NCBI GenBank assembly: GCA_014904985.1
Contig: MU128932.1
Coordinates: 249,252-313,251 of the forward strand
Reading direction: 5' to 3'
Origin: Hydnum rufescens UP504
Taxonomy: Eukaryota > Basidiomycota > Agaricomycetes > Cantharellales > Hydnaceae
DNA length: 64,000 nucleotides
The notes under the pieces were generated by a model. It did no database searches, was not told where the DNA came from, and saw nothing but the letters and a program-made list of their open reading frames with translations. How positions within the stretch are numbered: position 1 is the stretch's first letter; each line of letters begins with the position of its first letter. Below are positions 36,661 to 48,330 of this stretch, in pieces. The translations under genes and the position numbers were made by a program.

Positions 36661-37540
36661 CGGCGACTGTGCTTAACCTGATAGCCCTTAGATGGGGGAA
36701 CTTTATCGCATATATCACAACTTACACCCTCACATCATCGACCAACCATGGCGAGATTTACACTTTTGCAGAGCACCGACCGTTGCCAGTTCGCGCCACA
36801 CGTCGAGCGACACCGAAAAAAAGCATGGCCCATTGTCCACTCACGCTCTGTATTACCAAGATGCCTCTCGCTACCCAATGCAATGGGACGATATTTCTCG
36901 CTACGGCGTCCAGAATAGATCTGCTGCTGGGAGTTGAGCGACGGTCGGTTCGCTCCCGTAGAATCTCGCCCCAATCTACAGTAAAAACTCCAACATCCAT
37001 CCCTGCTGGTATCAATAAGTAATCAAGGCCGAGACTCCAATACATCAAGTCTGAAAAAAAAAGTCGAGAAGGCGGGTACGTACAGCCCTGGTTACGCCGT
37101 ATCCAGTACAGTTGCATAGAAAGCAAATCTCACGAACCTTGCTTTATGATCGCAAGATAATTTGTGCGCGCGGCGAAGATCAGAAAATCAATGCAAAAAT
37201 TTGGAACCCTTTCGTGAGGGGCACGTCGTGTATGGCTGGCCTTGGCCTTGGCCTCGACATAATGAAAACAAATTCTCTATCTGTACGTACCCTTGCTGAA
37301 GAATTAGCTGTAAATTACGAGGAAAAAGACATTTAGCGGATGAGGGGTAAAGAGTGAACGGACGGACAATTGTTGCTGATCATGATTGCGATCCTAGACC
37401 CTAAGTTCAAGGGAAGGCGCCAAATGTTTTGTTTGCGCGTACAATCAAACGTACGGCCCATCGTTGAATGCCAAAGCAGCCCTGATTAGGTTTCGCATAG
37501 CTGGAATCACACCGCCGGTAAGGCCGCGGGCGCGTTCTTC
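36661..37540 (-). pseudogene. Eroded chitin deacetylase relic 3
   Basis: Aligned with relics at 29.6 and 55.6 kb. The penultimate-exon trace is near 36,680-36,720 (minus strand YAIKF followed by a P/S stretch), and the first-exon region is near 37,450-37,500. Many stops. It lies directly downstream of the intact CDA at 38,089-39,472. Confidence 0.5.
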
Positions 37541-38088
37541 GCGCCGGAAACGAGAGCATACTCGGGAAAATGAGCCCGAGTTAGCGAGGAATGAGTGCCC
37601 GATGTATGCGTGCTGCAGGCTTGTGCAGTGATGAAATGTGAGCCAATACTAGTACTCCGCTAAGGAGTAGTGTCGTGCGACCCTAAGTGGGGGAGGGAAC
37701 GCCATAGGGCCAGCCATTCATTCCAATTTTCAATGAATGACGATCTTTGCCTGAGGGGAGATATCCATGAGTTACATATAGGGATCCATGGAGTGCATAT
37801 ACCGTAAATGCGCTTGATTAGGAGAACTACTAAACCATGAATGTAGGGTAAAGAGATGAAAAATATCTATACAAAAGGACGAAGGTGTGTGCTGGTAATC
37901 AAGGAAGAAAGATGCGAAGGAGTGAGTTTGTTCATTTCTGTCATAGTCCGGAGAAAGGTGGATGGAATAGGTAACGGGGTAAGAAACAAAAGGGGGGAGC
38001 ATTTAAAAAACAAAAAAAATAGCGCCGGAACGTGAGAAGAAGGGAACGCGAAAGATTGGGTGGGCTGTCCATTTCATTCCAAGCGGAT

Positions 38089-39472
38089 TCAGCATGTCCA
38101 GGAGGGCTGCACGTGAATGGGAAGAACGTAAGCACTTGCCCACGTCGAGAAAGGGAACACTCACATCCGGAGTCTGCGGAGGGGCAGTCCACTGGTATGG
38201 GGCAAGGCCGCCGAGGCATTCGGCGACAGTTACAAGCTGGTAGCCCTTGGATTGCAGGAGCTTGATCGCGTACGGAACAATGGTCTCACTGGGATTTAAA
38301 TGGAAGCATAGGTAGGGGGAAGTTTAGCACATACCGGGAAGCAAGGAGGGAGGTTGGGAGGGAGAAACTCACGCGGTGCCAGAGTAAGTCTCATGGTTGA
38401 GGGCCAAAATGTTTCTTGGGTTCTTCGCCACAGCATCGGAATAGACTTTCTCAGATTGTGCAACACTGGCTCCGAGGGAGTCGCCGGTGTCCAAATCCCA
38501 CATGATGACTATCAGCAGACCAGTTAATATGGGCCGATCAATTACATCGCAGCCAAGGCTGCCACGCACCACTCTGATTCCTTTGTTTCGCTACTTCAAG
38601 TACCTAGGTAAAACAGTCGGGTAAATGATGCGCCACGAAACAGAGAGCGCATAACGTACAAGATTGTTGTAGTTTCCATAGGGCGGCCTCATGAACGCCG
38701 GAGAAACCCCGACAATGCGTTCTAGAGCCTGTTCAATCCTCCACATTTCGTTGTGAACTGGAATAGATATCTGATCAATGCACAGCGCCAGAAGGAAAGT
38801 GTGCAAGCCGTACTTTGATCAAAGGAAAGCTACCAGGTAATAATAGAGAGGATCAGGATTAGAGACAAGGAGGTACGGATTCATAATGCCCACCTTGGTG
38901 AGATCCTGGGACGTGGTGTTAGTGAGAGGTTCGCACGCACAGGTCTGAGCCATGATCAGTACTCACGGGATGTGACCAAGTGTGCGAGACCAGCTGATGA
39001 CCGTGGGCGTACGCGTATTTTACCCGACTAGGGGGGGGGATGTAACATGGTTAGTTGGGGGATTTGATGACACGGTAATAAACCCACTTCTGACTGTCAG
39101 TATCGTAGATACATGCCCCTACATGTGAAGTATCGGATGAGTGGGAGTAACAGATCAGGACGAGGATTCTACCGACAATTGTTCCCATTGAAGCAAAATG
39201 TCCCCTTGCCTCCTGCAGCGACCAAGAACTTGGAGATATCATTCCTAGTAGGAGGCGAGTGTCTGGCATCACGTGCTGGGGCACTGAGGAGAAAACAACT
39301 CGACTCACAACCACAGGTACGGACCATCATCAAAGGTGAGAGCAGCTTGCTTGTTGTTGACGCAGCTGGAGTACACAGTCGCGAGCGAAGCACGCGGTTG
39401 GCTCGTGGCTCCTCCGGCTGCGAGAGCCCCGGCGGCAGAGAAGAGAGCGAGGAGAGCAGTAAAAGTCTTCAT
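38089..39472 (-). CDS. Chitin deacetylase (CE4 polysaccharide deacetylase), intact copy at 38 kb
   Basis: It removes acetyl groups from chitin to give chitosan (family knowledge). Ten exons (39,309-39,472, 39,177-39,244, 39,088-39,118, 38,967-39,027, 38,894-38,905, 38,660-38,770, 38,573-38,603, 38,373-38,508, 38,165-38,288, 38,089-38,106) join without a frameshift into 251 aa. A secretion signal (MKTFTALLALFSAAGALA) leads the protein. All NodB motifs are present: TFDDGP, SHTWSHP, RPPYG, WDLDTGD and LNHETY, including the metal-binding Asp/His/His and the catalytic bases. The end is PSWTC. One exon is only 12 nt (DLTK). Splice sites and exon sizes are identical to those of the copies at 52 and 57 kb. 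A TATA motif lies about 68 nt upstream. Secreted or wall-associated; in plant-interacting fungi such enzymes can hide chitin from host receptors (known for the family, inferred here). Confidence 0.88.
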
Positions 39473-39539
39473 TCTCGGCGAAGGCCCAACAAAGGGGTGC
39501 AAAGGAGGGACTAGGAGCCATGCTAGAAAGTGATGGCAA

Positions 39540-39545
39540 CTTATA
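39540..39545 (-). promoter_or_regulatory. TATA box of CDA copy at 38 kb
   Basis: On the minus strand TATAAG lies 68 nt before the ATG, at the same spacing as in the copies at 53.6 kb (TATAAAT) and 58.5 kb (TATAAAA). Confidence 0.55.
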
Positions 39546-40470
39546 CTTGGAAGGTCTATTCCGTGATTGAATTCTGGGTACGTTTCGAGCCTTTGTATCC
39601 GTCCAACGTGACCACGGTGGATGCGAAGATCGTTTGCTTCTGCCTGATCCGAGCCGCCTTCTGTGACTTTCTCTCCTGCACTGGGCTGTCCCCCTCCACA
39701 AGAAATCCGGGTTGATCTTACCGCGACATTATTGGTAACATTATTCGATCTGCGGTTTGCCACGCGCCTCCGGATATTATGTAAACAACCTTTAGGCTTT
39801 TCGGCCCAGAGTTCCAAATCGACTCTTCACTGCCAACTCGCCATTTCAACTTGCTGCCCAAGAAATCGTACACATCGCGCGCTTATTTCCCCCTAATCGT
39901 CGGGATATGTGCGGGCGGAAGTGGATGGGCGACGCATGACCGGTACGGTACAGCCACCAGGTTAGCAACAAGTTCAAGTCTCGTCGCCTCACCGCAGGCT
40001 GCTGTCGCTCTGAGGGTACTGATAATAAGCGCGCATGTATATTCACCGGGTAAATGATGAACGATACATTCGGTCCACCCGTCGGCAAAGTCCAAATAAA
40101 ATCAAACACTGCCTGCCGCCCCCTGAGCACTTGCCCAAGAGGGGGAAATCCACCCCTGCGGTGTGAGTCGCGGTGTCAACTCGATCGGACCTCCCGCAGT
40201 GTTGTTGAGCCACATTCCAATCCGGTACATGCACGACCCCTGAGAAGATACGCAGGACTAAATAAACGCAGGTCAGGGGGATTACCACGCTCGGGTGGGA
40301 ATTCCAAGCTCAGATTCGCATTGGTACCATTGTATTTAGGCGCAAGCTGTCAACTATCGGGTGGGGGAAGTCTGCCGGCGATGAAATAGGGGGTTACCAT
40401 GGCTCATGTAAGAGTAAGGTGAATGTAGGTCGGATGAGTACAAGTGGGTTTTAGAGTCAGATGGGGGCAT
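39546..40470. other. CDA 5' flank
   Basis: This upstream region is duplicated at 53,655-54,450 and, less completely, at 58,551-59,200. It contains shared stretches such as GGGCTGTCCCCCTCC and CGCGCTTATTTC. No coding frame is kept across copies; it is presumably the promoter region duplicated with each gene. Confidence 0.5.
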
Positions 40471-40640
40471 ACCGATCCGGCGATCCCAGTAACTTAGGAC
40501 ACGCAATTTGGGCCTGTTGGATGTTGAGGTGCCTCGGTGGCAGAGTCACTAGACCGCCATGAATCTACATCTGTTACTTTTCCAATGCAATATATTGAAG
40601 TAGCCACAAGTCCACAGCTCAGTGGCGGCTCTGGTCGGTT
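40471..40640. repeat. Single arm of the lectin-upstream repeat
   Basis: It contains GTGCCTCGGTGGCAGAG, ACATCTGTTA and CCACAGCTCAGTGGC, matching one arm of the inverted repeat found upstream of both lectin genes. Confidence 0.5.
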
Positions 40641-40790
40641 CCGGTAGGCTGAAAATGCGATCCCCGACACCCCGGTGAGTTTCACACATTCGCCTGTGTT
40701 TGCTTCGCTGAAGACCTAGCTGCGAAGACCACTCTTCGACCTGCCAATAATTCCTCGACGCAATTATGTATTTTTGAGAGGATCAGGCGT
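40641..40790 (+). pseudogene. Lectin-like gene remnant (3' end)
   Basis: It retains the end of exon 3 (a worn DAI.DTP), the GTGAGTTTCACACATT donor and intron 3, and the start of exon 4 (TTLRP, then STQLC where the intact copy has STQLW). The 5' two thirds of the gene are gone, joined directly to the repeat arm at 40,640. The sequence after it matches the downstream segments at 27,650 and 35,290. Confidence 0.65.
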
Positions 40791-41860
40791 TCGGCGGTGC
40801 CCCTTGATGCCGAGGAGCTTAGCACGGGGAGCCTGTTGCGGAGAGTAAGGGCACACTGCATGTCCGAGTCCGGTGGTGAAATGTGTCGTTTCGTTTCTCC
40901 AAATTTCGGTCTTCTATCAATGTACTAGGTCTTTTGCGAATGATCACGTCTGTGTTGAACGTACTTTGCAGCGTTATCCCCCAAGAAACCAGCATTTTAT
41001 CACGCGAGCACCTGCTCCCTAATATTGGGATGAGCAAATATACGATAGAACAGGTTTGATTTGGTCCCAACTACCTTCATTCCCCTCGCATATTTTAATC
41101 CACGTCATTAAGACAATGGCCTCGAGGCTTCTAATGATCAAGATCTTTTTCACTCGATCATCCTTCGAGAGTGGCGGTGCCATCGCCTGAAGGTCATCTG
41201 GTGCAGGCCGCCTTGTCCCCGCAGGAGTGTGTTAGACATTATCAATGTCTATGACCATGTATGACGTAGCAGTGACGGCCTATTGTTTTTCTTTGTTACG
41301 CTGCGAAGACTCAAATGGGGTAGTAGGAACAAGTGGGCGACAGCGGATTCCAACAGCGGCACATCCACCGAGAAGCAGATTAGTGGAGATGGAGAAAACA
41401 GTGAAGAGGATCCCTTTATGGCGGAGTAATCGCAGCCACCAAATAAATCGTCAAGCACTACAGCAGCTCGCGCGTCGTCTCAAGCATGCTGGATGTCACA
41501 CAAGTCACGTCTTCCCCAACTCCAATCCCATTCTGGTACAACGGACACAAAGAAAATGTCCCCTCTGTAAGATTCTCATTGTACTAGCTACTTCACGAGG
41601 GACCGAAAAACACTCTTATCATTTTATGTAAAGTAGTCTTAAAAAAAACTGAAGCAGATGCCAGTGGTGTATACGTAGTCTGCACGCAATAGCAAAAGAA
41701 CGGGTGGATAAATGAGGTTCGCAAAGAGAAATACGGTACATCCAAGGACACGTGGGAGTTGAAAAACAAGGTGGAATTGCAACATCCTTCTGGTTTCCCT
41801 GACGTAGTGATGATGATGTGCGCGGGGGAGACCAGAGGCGTTCGGCGACCGTGAAGACCT
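40791..41860. repeat. Downstream segment of lectin remnant plus shared repeat
   Basis: 40,850-41,270 matches 27,650-28,080; 41,330-41,520 matches 29,030-29,280 and the kinase-unit repeats. No gene recognised. Confidence 0.45.
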
Positions 41861-44226
41861 GATAGTCCTTGGACTGGAGGAACTTGATCGTATATGGAAC
41901 AACTTGCTTAGCTTACATCGAGGTGGCATAACGATTTGCAGAGCACCGATCATTGGTAGTTCACATCACACGTCGAACGGCACCGAAGCATGGCCATTAT
42001 CCACTCACCTCAGGACGCATCTCGTAATTCAATGGGAGGATATTTTTCGCTACGGCGTCCGGAATAAATCTGCTGCAAGTGAGCGACGGTCGCTCCCATG
42101 TAATCACCAGAATCTACCCCTGATGTCAACATTTAAGGCTAAGGCTCTAACCAGGACCCCTGATAGTCAGGTCGACAGCTGGTGCGGAAAATACCTGATT
42201 TGGGGGGTCCGCTTCTGGTGTAAATACGCCCAAAAAAGCTAAAAAATCTCGGTGGGGACCGTGCTTTGGTTCCAAAATTGGGTCAGATTCCCAGTGAGAG
42301 CCTGCTACTATCAGTCACGGGTCACGTTGCCGCTACCGTGTAATTGCCGTTTCCTCTCTACCTCCTTCAATTCTCACACAGCAGGTTCCAAACTTTCCAA
42401 GTAGATGTAGGGTGTCTATAGCAAAGTATCTATGACAAAAAATTGGCAAATTTCATTGATTTGTTGTCTCTTTGTGTTATTTTAAGTGTTCAGGCAAACA
42501 GAATTCGTTGCTTCCGAACCACCCGAAATGCTTCTCCTAAATATTTAGGGCATCCCTTGCCCCCAAATTATCATAGTCCCATTGAGTATGTTCCTAAGAA
42601 GCTATCTGCCTAATTTCTGCCTTCCTAGGGGTGATCTGGACAAATGAGGTGCACCAGAATACTGGTGCCTAAATCTGATTTGGTGTTTCCCGTAAACAAA
42701 CAACTTTCAACTCCGTCCAACTCCATGTCACCCCAAGCCCCTCTTGGCATCAACCTCAGCCCTGACCTAGATGGACAACACCTCATATCAACATGATGGA
42801 AACCCCCAACACAGCCGTTGGTTCAGCTCTCCAGTATGCAACAGACAGCATGGCTGTGTACCTGGGTCCACCACCACCTCTCATTCATTTTAACACACCT
42901 AAAGACACACCAGACAATGAGGCAGCAGAGGTTCTACTGGTGCTGGGAGCAGGGCGATGAGATTCAGAGCAACGGCAATTACGCAGGTTGCCGAACTACT
43001 TGGGCGCAAAATGGGTGGTCAACGCGGATCCGTCATACCACCCTCAATTTTACACAGAATCCCTTATAATTTTTAGGACTTGTTTATAGTATCATTGAAC
43101 CTATTCATGCCAAGTTTGAGGGCAAACGGAGCTCTCTAGCACCTTCGGGAATGATTTTGGTAACTTCGCGGCAATTACCCCATAAATGATAGTATGTACT
43201 GGGAAAAATTCCAAACAAATTTAAGAATGCCCCCAAAAACCTCAAAAAATCCCCACATACTTGGGAATGATTGTAGCAATCATCTTCGTGAACTTGGGAC
43301 TGTGTTGATCTCAGCAATGTCCATTTTTTTGGCAAGTTTATCCTTATATGCATTAATGACTGCATTGCTGAGTAGTATCACCCAGTCAGCTGTCCACCCA
43401 TGGTGACCCGCCTCAAGAGATCCTCCAGCATCCCATTCAGTATCCTCATGTATCCGTTCTTAACTGTCAAGAGTAAGGCACAAAGGGATGAGAAGCAAAA
43501 AGTGGCCACAAAAAAAAAGATGACCTGTATTGGTGCTCACGCCATATGTAGATCGTATCGTGCATGCCGTGGAAAAAGTGGAGAATTGGCTGGTTGAGGC
43601 CACGGCAGCAAAAGGACAGCCACAACAGGCTTTGAACCTGCAGCCCGAAGTCACATGCACAACGAAGGACGGGACCCGCCCTCCCTCTGAACGAACTCCC
43701 GGTGTCCTCCATGCTAGGTAGTTGGGCACCATGACCCCGCTCCCGGTGAAATCGGCTAGGTCCCAAAAAATTTGACTCCCAGACTCCCGGGAAACCGTGC
43801 TAGGTAGGTGTACCAAAATCGAAAAAATTTCCCGCTGGGAGCGTACTGGCTGTCAACCTAACTATCAGGGGTCCTCTCTAATCAAGTCTGAAAAGTTGCC
43901 AAGGTGGGGTACATACAGTGGTTACGCTGTAGAGGAAATTCCACAAACCTAGCTTATGATCGCGAGATGATTTGTGCGGTAGAGAAATTCAATGCAACCG
44001 GGTCCTTCGTGAGTCCATCATGGCCTCGACATTGAAAACAATTTTCTGTACGTATCCTTGCTGAAGAATAGTTCTAAATTACAAGGAAAAGACATTCAAC
44101 GGACGAGAGTAAAAGCGTGAGTGGATAACGGAAAATAGTTGCCGACCGTGATGCAATCCTGGATCTGATAAATAGGCAAAGATAAAGCGTTAAACGTTTG
44201 CGGGATTGCGTATAACTAAGCTACAC
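41861..44226 (-). pseudogene. Eroded chitin deacetylase relic 4, 3' part, carrying a transposon
   Basis: The minus strand near 41,860-41,900 reads VVPYTIKFLQSKDYQVF, the penultimate CDA exon. The relic continues to 42,153, is interrupted by a 1.72-kb TIR element, resumes at 43,876 and runs to about 44,226. It aligns with 55,590-56,235 throughout. The missing 5' end (first exon) is found 7.1 kb away at 51,329-51,450. Confidence 0.65.
42154..43874. mobile_element. 1.72-kb TIR DNA element (Mutator-like by target size)
   Basis: The ends are inverted repeats: GGACCCCTGATAGT, then (C/T)AGGT(C/T)GACAG. They are flanked by the near-identical 9-nt direct repeats CTCTAACCA (42,145-42,153) and CTCTAATCA (43,876-43,884). 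The empty site is visible at 55,885-55,905. The interior is AT-rich, with frames of up to 118 aa (43,460-43,816, minus) that I cannot assign. No transposase is recognisable, so it is probably non-autonomous. A 9-nt duplication suggests a Mutator-type mechanism (inference). Confidence 0.75.
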
Positions 44227-45181
44227 ATACATATACAGACTTATGATGAGTACAGTATTACCAGGTGTGAGTAATAGGTGCTTGACTGAGCGTGACGTCG
44301 GGAGTGACATTGTGTCGCGACGGAATCAACTTGCATTCACCACATCCACATCACGGCGCGTACTTAGACATTCCACGGCCGTCCTCTCCCGACACTTGGC
44401 CTTATTTTCATTGCTGCCACTGTGCTCCTATACCTCCCGCGTCTACATCAGCTCTATGACCAAATGAGTGCGATGAGTTGCCGAATCTCCGTATAAGTCG
44501 GCCTTTTCCACCGACACGCCCCCTTATCTCATTAAGGGAGAGAATGCTCGCGTGGGGGGAGGAACCTGCATTTGATTCAGCAGGACACGACTTTTTTGTG
44601 GGCGGGAGTTGTGTGGGTTCACTGTGTTTCTAGTGCGTGCACATACCACCCTCACATTTCTGTCATGTGCAGATGGTCAACCATCAGGTGGAGGTATTCG
44701 TCTTATGGGAGACTGTGCAGTCACTGGATATTTGTTTCCCCTGTAGGGACTCTCGATTGGGGTCGTTGATGCCAGCGGTGTCGGTGGTACCATGTTTCTA
44801 TTCCCAGCTTCGCATCCATGTCCAATCACGCAGGGTGAAATCTCAGGGTGGGAAGGGTTTCTGGATCGCACTCTATTCTCTCATGCAGTCATGTACTATC
44901 TCTGTCACCCGGAATGCCGAAGCGCAAAGCACGGTTCACATAGTTCCAACTGTTCTTTCGGACCATGCCCCATTGCCGCATTACGCATGGGAATCTGGGG
45001 GGGGGTATCATTATGGCTAGGCATAGATATGTACAGAAAATGGCTAGAGCCAAGAAAGGGACAAACCACTACACCCTCGCCCAGAATTTTTCCAAGATGT
45101 TCTTTGGGGGTGGCTCGTCGTATCTAAAGAATATGGTGCATTAGGCAGCTGTCTTAAATCCTTGAAAGGATCAACGGCGGC
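44227..45181. other. 3' side of permease gene, unassigned frames
   Basis: Plus-strand frames at 44,637-45,020 and 44,792-45,127 (111 aa, containing DRTLFSHAVMYYLCHPE) lie convergent to the permease. They lack recognisable domains, and a minus-strand Pro-rich frame (44,677-44,871) overlaps them. They may be part of a small gene, but I cannot support one. Confidence 0.25.
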
Positions 45182-47153
45182 TTACGGGTCCTGGACAGTT
45201 CCGGTGATAAAATTCATGTCTGCAGCGTCCACCATGGGGGTTTTGTACAGCAAGTATCGCGCGCCGAAGTACAAAATTGGGAAGAGGGCGAATGGTAAAT
45301 AACTGGTAATAAAATCAGCCCTCTTCCAACCGCCTTTCAGGAACACCTGGAAGCCGGAGAACTAGTTCCGCGCGAAGATTTGAGGTGGGGGCCATAGGAC
45401 GATCAGAAGCAATGGGACTTACGAAGCAAATCACAAGTGTGCTGACGATCACATACCACGCTGCGTAAGGCTGCAGCCGGCTGGAAAACGGGAGTTTGGA
45501 GCGATCATATCCTTGGGCCTTCATACCGGCATAGAAGCGCACGTATGTGAAGGCAATACCGAACCAGGTCATCAGACCAGCAGTGGCTGTCATGTTGGAA
45601 AGCCATCCGAAAACCTTTAGAGATCCAGATTTGACGCCCATGTACGCAAGCGAGCAGAACAACGCGCAGAAGGTGACGGAAACATAAGGAAGGCCAGATT
45701 TAGATGTGCGAGCAAAAACTTGAGGTGCGTTGCCGGAAATCGCAAGACCATCTGGATTTGGATGGGGTTAGGGATGGAGATAGTAGGGGATGGCTGGACG
45801 TACAGAGGGTGCGAGAGCTGATATACAGATCAGAGCTTGCAGCAGACCAAGCGGATCTCACAATAGCAGCGTTGATGACGGAAGGAAGCCCCTTGATTCC
45901 AGCACGAGAGATACTTGGAGTCAAGAATAGTGTAAATAGGATGTCTGGGTCAAAATGAAATAGACGACGTACGCGATGACGAATGGAGAGGATGCAGCGT
46001 CAGACGTCAGCCCGAGATGCTTATCATTCGAGGGTACGAGCCAACCGATAATCCAAGCCCCTCCGATATAGAAAAGTAGGATACGGATGTAAATTCGCTT
46101 GATAGCCTTGGGCAAGTTCTGACCAGGATTTTTGGCTTCACCAGCAGCCATTCCCACAATCTCAGTCCCGATGTAACTGAAGGCAGCCTGAGTCATGACA
46201 CTCCACCATCCGAGGAACCTTCCCTTCGCCCCACCTATCCCGTGGAACTGGACGAATGGCCCAGGGTGTTTCCAATAACGGAAACCGATGCGATCGTGGT
46301 TTGGACCTCCGCCGAGATCGAGGATAACACCCAGGATCTGGAAAGAATGATGAGACCAACGAAAAAGAAGGAATGATAGGAAAGGGGGACGGACCAGAAG
46401 ACCCACGATCGTGATAACTTTGAAGGAGACGAAAAAAAATTCGGTTTCGCCGTATGCACCTGCTCCAAGCCTGGGAAACGAGGAATATTAAGATCAAGAT
46501 AAAAACGAAATCATGGGAGGCTCACGTGTTGATAAGGATCACAACGACCAAGCAGACAGAAATCCAAGCGGCATCGCTGATTCTCCGGTGTTCCCAATAA
46601 TCGATGAGTACGGCCGACGCACTGAGCTCGGCAGGAAGAGTAATGGTCCTAGAAAGCGATGGTCGTGTGGGAAACAATAGGCGCGGAGTGGAAGATAAAA
46701 ACACACCCATTGTACCAATAATTCCAGCCCATGGTGAATGAGAACGGCCGGATTAACGAAGCGCTCTGCCAATTTGATATGTCCACCAGGAATTGGTAGG
46801 TACGAGATCATCTCGCCGAGGCAGAGCATCATGGCGTAACATATGGTGCCAACGATCGTGTAGCCGAGCAGGAGACTGGAGGGGATGTCAACTTTGGGCC
46901 TCGTGATACGCCATAAGCGCGCACCCAACAGGCCCCCCGGTTTTCAGCGCGTTTCCGGTTCCGAGGAAGAGACCTGTCCCGATGGCACCACCAATACTGG
47001 GCACAGTGTTAGCAAAGAAAAATGGGTGTCTCCACTGGGAACGGACCTGATCATGGCTATATGGCGTGGCTTGAGTTGACGTTTCAAAGTATGACCCACT
47101 CCTTTCTCAACGGGAGAGAGAGGGTGTGCTCTGTCTCGGTTGGAGTCGGACAT
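45182..47153 (-). CDS. Amino-acid permease (APC superfamily, yeast GAP1/AAT type), one frameshift
   Basis: Plasma-membrane amino-acid/proton symporter (family knowledge). Nine exons: 47,047-47,153, 46,925-46,996, 46,707-46,875, 46,526-46,648, 46,395-46,470, 45,973-46,337, 45,804-45,913, 45,423-45,751 and 45,182-45,361, with introns of 49-61 nt. The joined protein would be 509 aa after a short 35-residue cytosolic N-terminus. Family signatures: IGGAIGTGLFLGTGNAL (first helix), MLCLGEMISYLPIPGG, AERFVNP, SYIGTEIVGMAAGEAKNP and GLMTWFGIAFTYVRFY. About 12 membrane helices are expected. Exon 3 has one extra base near 46,741-46,747 compared with the partial copy at 51.0-51.3 kb, which shifts the frame after FVNPA, and a Trp two codons before the intron is changed to Gly. 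It may therefore be a very recent pseudogene or a sequence error. Broad or specific amino-acid range cannot be told. Confidence 0.8.
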
Positions 47154-48330
47154 TCTGGACCGATGATAGAGACCAGAGGTCCCAGTGGGAAGGAGGAGCG
47201 AAGTGTAATATGGTTGAAGGGGCTTTGACAGACAGGGATTTTTATAGCCAAACATCCCGTTGAGTAAATCGGCGAATTGAACCACAGTGATTGATCATAG
47301 AATGTCTAGCAGTGCTGACTTGCATTGAATGCTTCTGGAAGGCTGATTTGTTACAGCAAACGCTCTGACACTGCACCACCGCAACGTCCGCCACCACCAC
47401 TACCCATCATATGCACGTCCACAAAACACACGGTCTGGACATGCACCAAATCACGCATTGTCCCTACGCATTGCTTCCCCTTTTCCTTCTATATAAACCT
47501 ATGCTAGCCTTGTGACTCGGCAACCAATCGATTACGGTTCCCGCGTCGCAGGCTTTCCGTTTCTACATGATTGACACTGTCAATACAGGAGCGGTATGGG
47601 AAAACAGCGTGCCCATCACCAGCAAACCCCGGCATGATGTCGCAAGGTAGTGTATGGCACTTGAGTTTATTATTGCAATAGTCAACCATGATCAAGGGAC
47701 CCTGTGACGCGTGACACTCAAGTGCGGAGGATCACGCTTCGGGCTGTCTACAGGTGCCTTAGGGCAGTCCTCATGCTGTGGACATTGGTGGTGAACGACA
47801 ACTGCTACTTCTCCCCTTTGCATCATTGCCAGCGAGATGGTACAAATGGTGCGAAGAATCATGGGATTACTTAATAGGCCGTAATGGCATCCCTCTTCTA
47901 TATAAACCTAGGCTAGCCTTGCAACTCTGCAACCAATTGATTACAGTTCCCACTTTTCAGGCTTTCTGTTTCTACATAGTGTTCGAAGTGTATTTGTTTT
48001 TTCACTCCGTAGTCCATCGTAAGTCGTCATGCCATTATTTTTTTGTCCATCATATGTCCACATTTTTTTGATCTACTTAAAGAAGTCATTGAAAATGATC
48101 ATTGCGAGCTCTAAAACCGATCCTGAACTCACGAGACTCCAAGCTGACATGTCCCAGCGCCATTTTTTCATCGGTCATGAGCGGCAACGACAGAATATCC
48201 ATAATCAACAGCACACTTGACAACCCAAACGCCGATATAGCGAAATCCCCCGGCGATAAGGAGGGGGAAGAGAGTGGAACAAAAGCTTCCCTCTTCATAC
48301 CCCAATTATAATACATATACGTACTGCGCG
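47154..48330. other. Permease 5' side, gene-poor
   Basis: It contains a duplicated stretch of about 90 nt, 47,486-47,575 and 47,899-47,985, both starting CTTCTATATAAACCTA(T/G)GCTAGCC and continuing CAACCAAT.GATTAC. I recognise no gene. Confidence 0.4.

Noticed and set aside
43600..43660. tRNA-like stretch (GGCTTTGAACCTGCAGCC)
   Set aside because: No acceptor stem or D- and anticodon arms can be formed around it.
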